This document shows positions 63,285-64,000 of a stretch of 64,000 nt of DNA, piece by piece. Position 1 is the stretch's first letter; every line of letters starts with the position of its first letter. This DNA is from Euglena gracilis (lineage: Eukaryota > Euglenida > Euglenophyceae > Euglenales): the NCBI GenBank assembly GCA_039621445.1, contig CP154955.1:7591035-7655034 (forward strand), in the 5' to 3' direction. The position numbers were made by a program, and so were the translations under genes. The notes beneath the pieces were generated by a model. The model did no database searches and was not told the DNA's origin. It saw only the letters and a list, made by a program, of their open reading frames with translations.

Positions 63285-63425
63285 ATACTCCCCCCCGGGA
63301 ACCTGTCACCTGACAGGTTGGCCGGTACCCTGACAACTTCCTATCATGCCAGGTTGGCCGGTACTGGGGACCCTGACAGTTTCCCGGGCGGGACCCTGAC
63401 AGGTTCTCGGGCATGGGGGGGGTAG
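63285..63425. repeat. CCTGACAGGTTGGCCGGTAC repeats in transporter intron
   Basis: Three or more degenerate units with CCTGACAGGTTGGCCGGTAC / CCCTGACAGTTTCCCGGG, bounded by CCCCCGGGAACCTGTC and CAGGTTCTCGGGCATGGGG in inverse orientation. Related sequence flanks the element at 53,961-54,236 (54,245-54,320). Confidence 0.65.
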
Positions 63426-63918
63426 GTAGATTATTATTGGACACTTGAAGTTGTAGGCTAGGTTATTATGATTGGGGGGTATGTGAGTTGGGGTCGTGTC
63501 ACTCTTACCGTACCAGCAAAGCTTGTGACCACAGGTGCAAAAAACATGCGGCTTTTACGGGGGGGAGAAAACAAGAAAAGCTTTGAGAAGGCAAGGTACT
63601 TGAACGACACAATAAAAATTCCCAATAAAAATGTGGACGCAAAATTCGGGTCCATTTTTTTCCAACAAAAAATATAAAATGCAAAAAAAAAGTCATCCTG
63701 TGAAATAGATGAAAGATAAAAAAAACTTGTATTATTACGTGTCTGACTTCTATTGTAATTGACATGTTAGTTATTTGCATCTGGGAAAAAATGGACCAGA
63801 AATCTTGAATGGAAGATGGGTGATGCATACTCACCCCCTCTCCGAGGATATGGTTTGGGTCAACCTGCAAATGCACCAACCAGAAGGTGGGCCAAATGGC
63901 ATCGGAATGTGTCTGCAC

Positions 63919-64000
63919 CTGGGTGGGCGGGGCCGAAGTTGGTGAAGAAGAACATGAGGCAGAAGAGGAGCAGGTATGCCCAGGGGGTGCCGTTGACGGA
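63919..64000 (-). CDS. PHT1/PHO84-type phosphate transporter, exon n-3 (cut by window edge)
   Basis: 27 codons from the window edge, SVNGTPWAYLLLFCLMFFFT then NFGPAHP, with a CCCAG|GTGCAG donor (phase 1). The hydrophobic helix followed by NFGP is the conserved helix-10 region that precedes NxTTF-VP-E in PHT1 proteins. The remaining N-terminal nine or so helices and the start codon lie beyond position 64,000. The intron to the next exon is about 0.68 kb. Confidence 0.75.

Overview
The window looks like nuclear DNA of a eukaryote, probably a unicellular alga or other protist. The support is fragmentary GC-rich exons with GT-AG boundaries, Pol III promoter boxes, DIRS-type retrotransposons, microsatellites, and long stretches of degenerate TTAGGG/CCCTAA repeat. 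There are no bacterial operons, rRNAs or CRISPR arrays. The exact lineage cannot be fixed from the sequence. Most of the window is repetitive: dozens of G or C runs of 10-30 bases, tandem satellites, and fold-back (inverted-repeat) elements nested in one another. Most long open frames are by-products of these repeats.

Left third (1-23,500). At least four elements have long inverted ends built from tandem GGTCGCTAGCGACC- or GGTCGGCCCGACC-type palindromes. They begin GGCYC, end GAGCC, and are flanked by 9-10 bp direct repeats: 3,077-4,551; 4,780-12,861; 17,469-18,276; and 17,389-20,945, which encloses the previous one. They look like non-autonomous Mutator-like elements. The 8 kb member carries a 77/112 bp satellite. 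Interstitial telomere-like DNA lies at 13.05-14.04 kb, 19.07-19.32 kb, 21.0-21.12 kb and 36.2-36.7 kb. A segment at 19.0-20.8 kb is repeated in inverted orientation at 35.3-36.7 kb.

Middle (23,500-44,000). Many short (about 0.2-1.1 kb) TIR or fold-back elements occur here. Several have recognisable target duplications, including two hAT-like copies with 8 bp duplications (the second is at 61 kb). Between them are a few GC3-rich hydrophobic exon-like pieces (28.4, 31.1 and 34.3 kb) that may belong to one plus-strand gene for a multi-pass membrane protein.

Right third (44,000-64,000). A 1.4 kb segment is tandemly duplicated (44.1-45.56 and 45.84-47.24 kb). Next come two different DIRS-like (tyrosine-recombinase) retrotransposons on the minus strand, both broken. 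The better one (49.97-53.65 kb) has a Gag-like ORF interrupted by a tRNA-derived SINE, an RT with YLDD and an RNase H. About 470 bp of the RNase H region is inverted, and only the N-terminal part of a recombinase remains. The right edge holds the best host gene: the 3' half of a PHT1/PHO84-type phosphate:proton symporter on the minus strand (four exons, 60,804-64,000), whose 5' part lies beyond the window.
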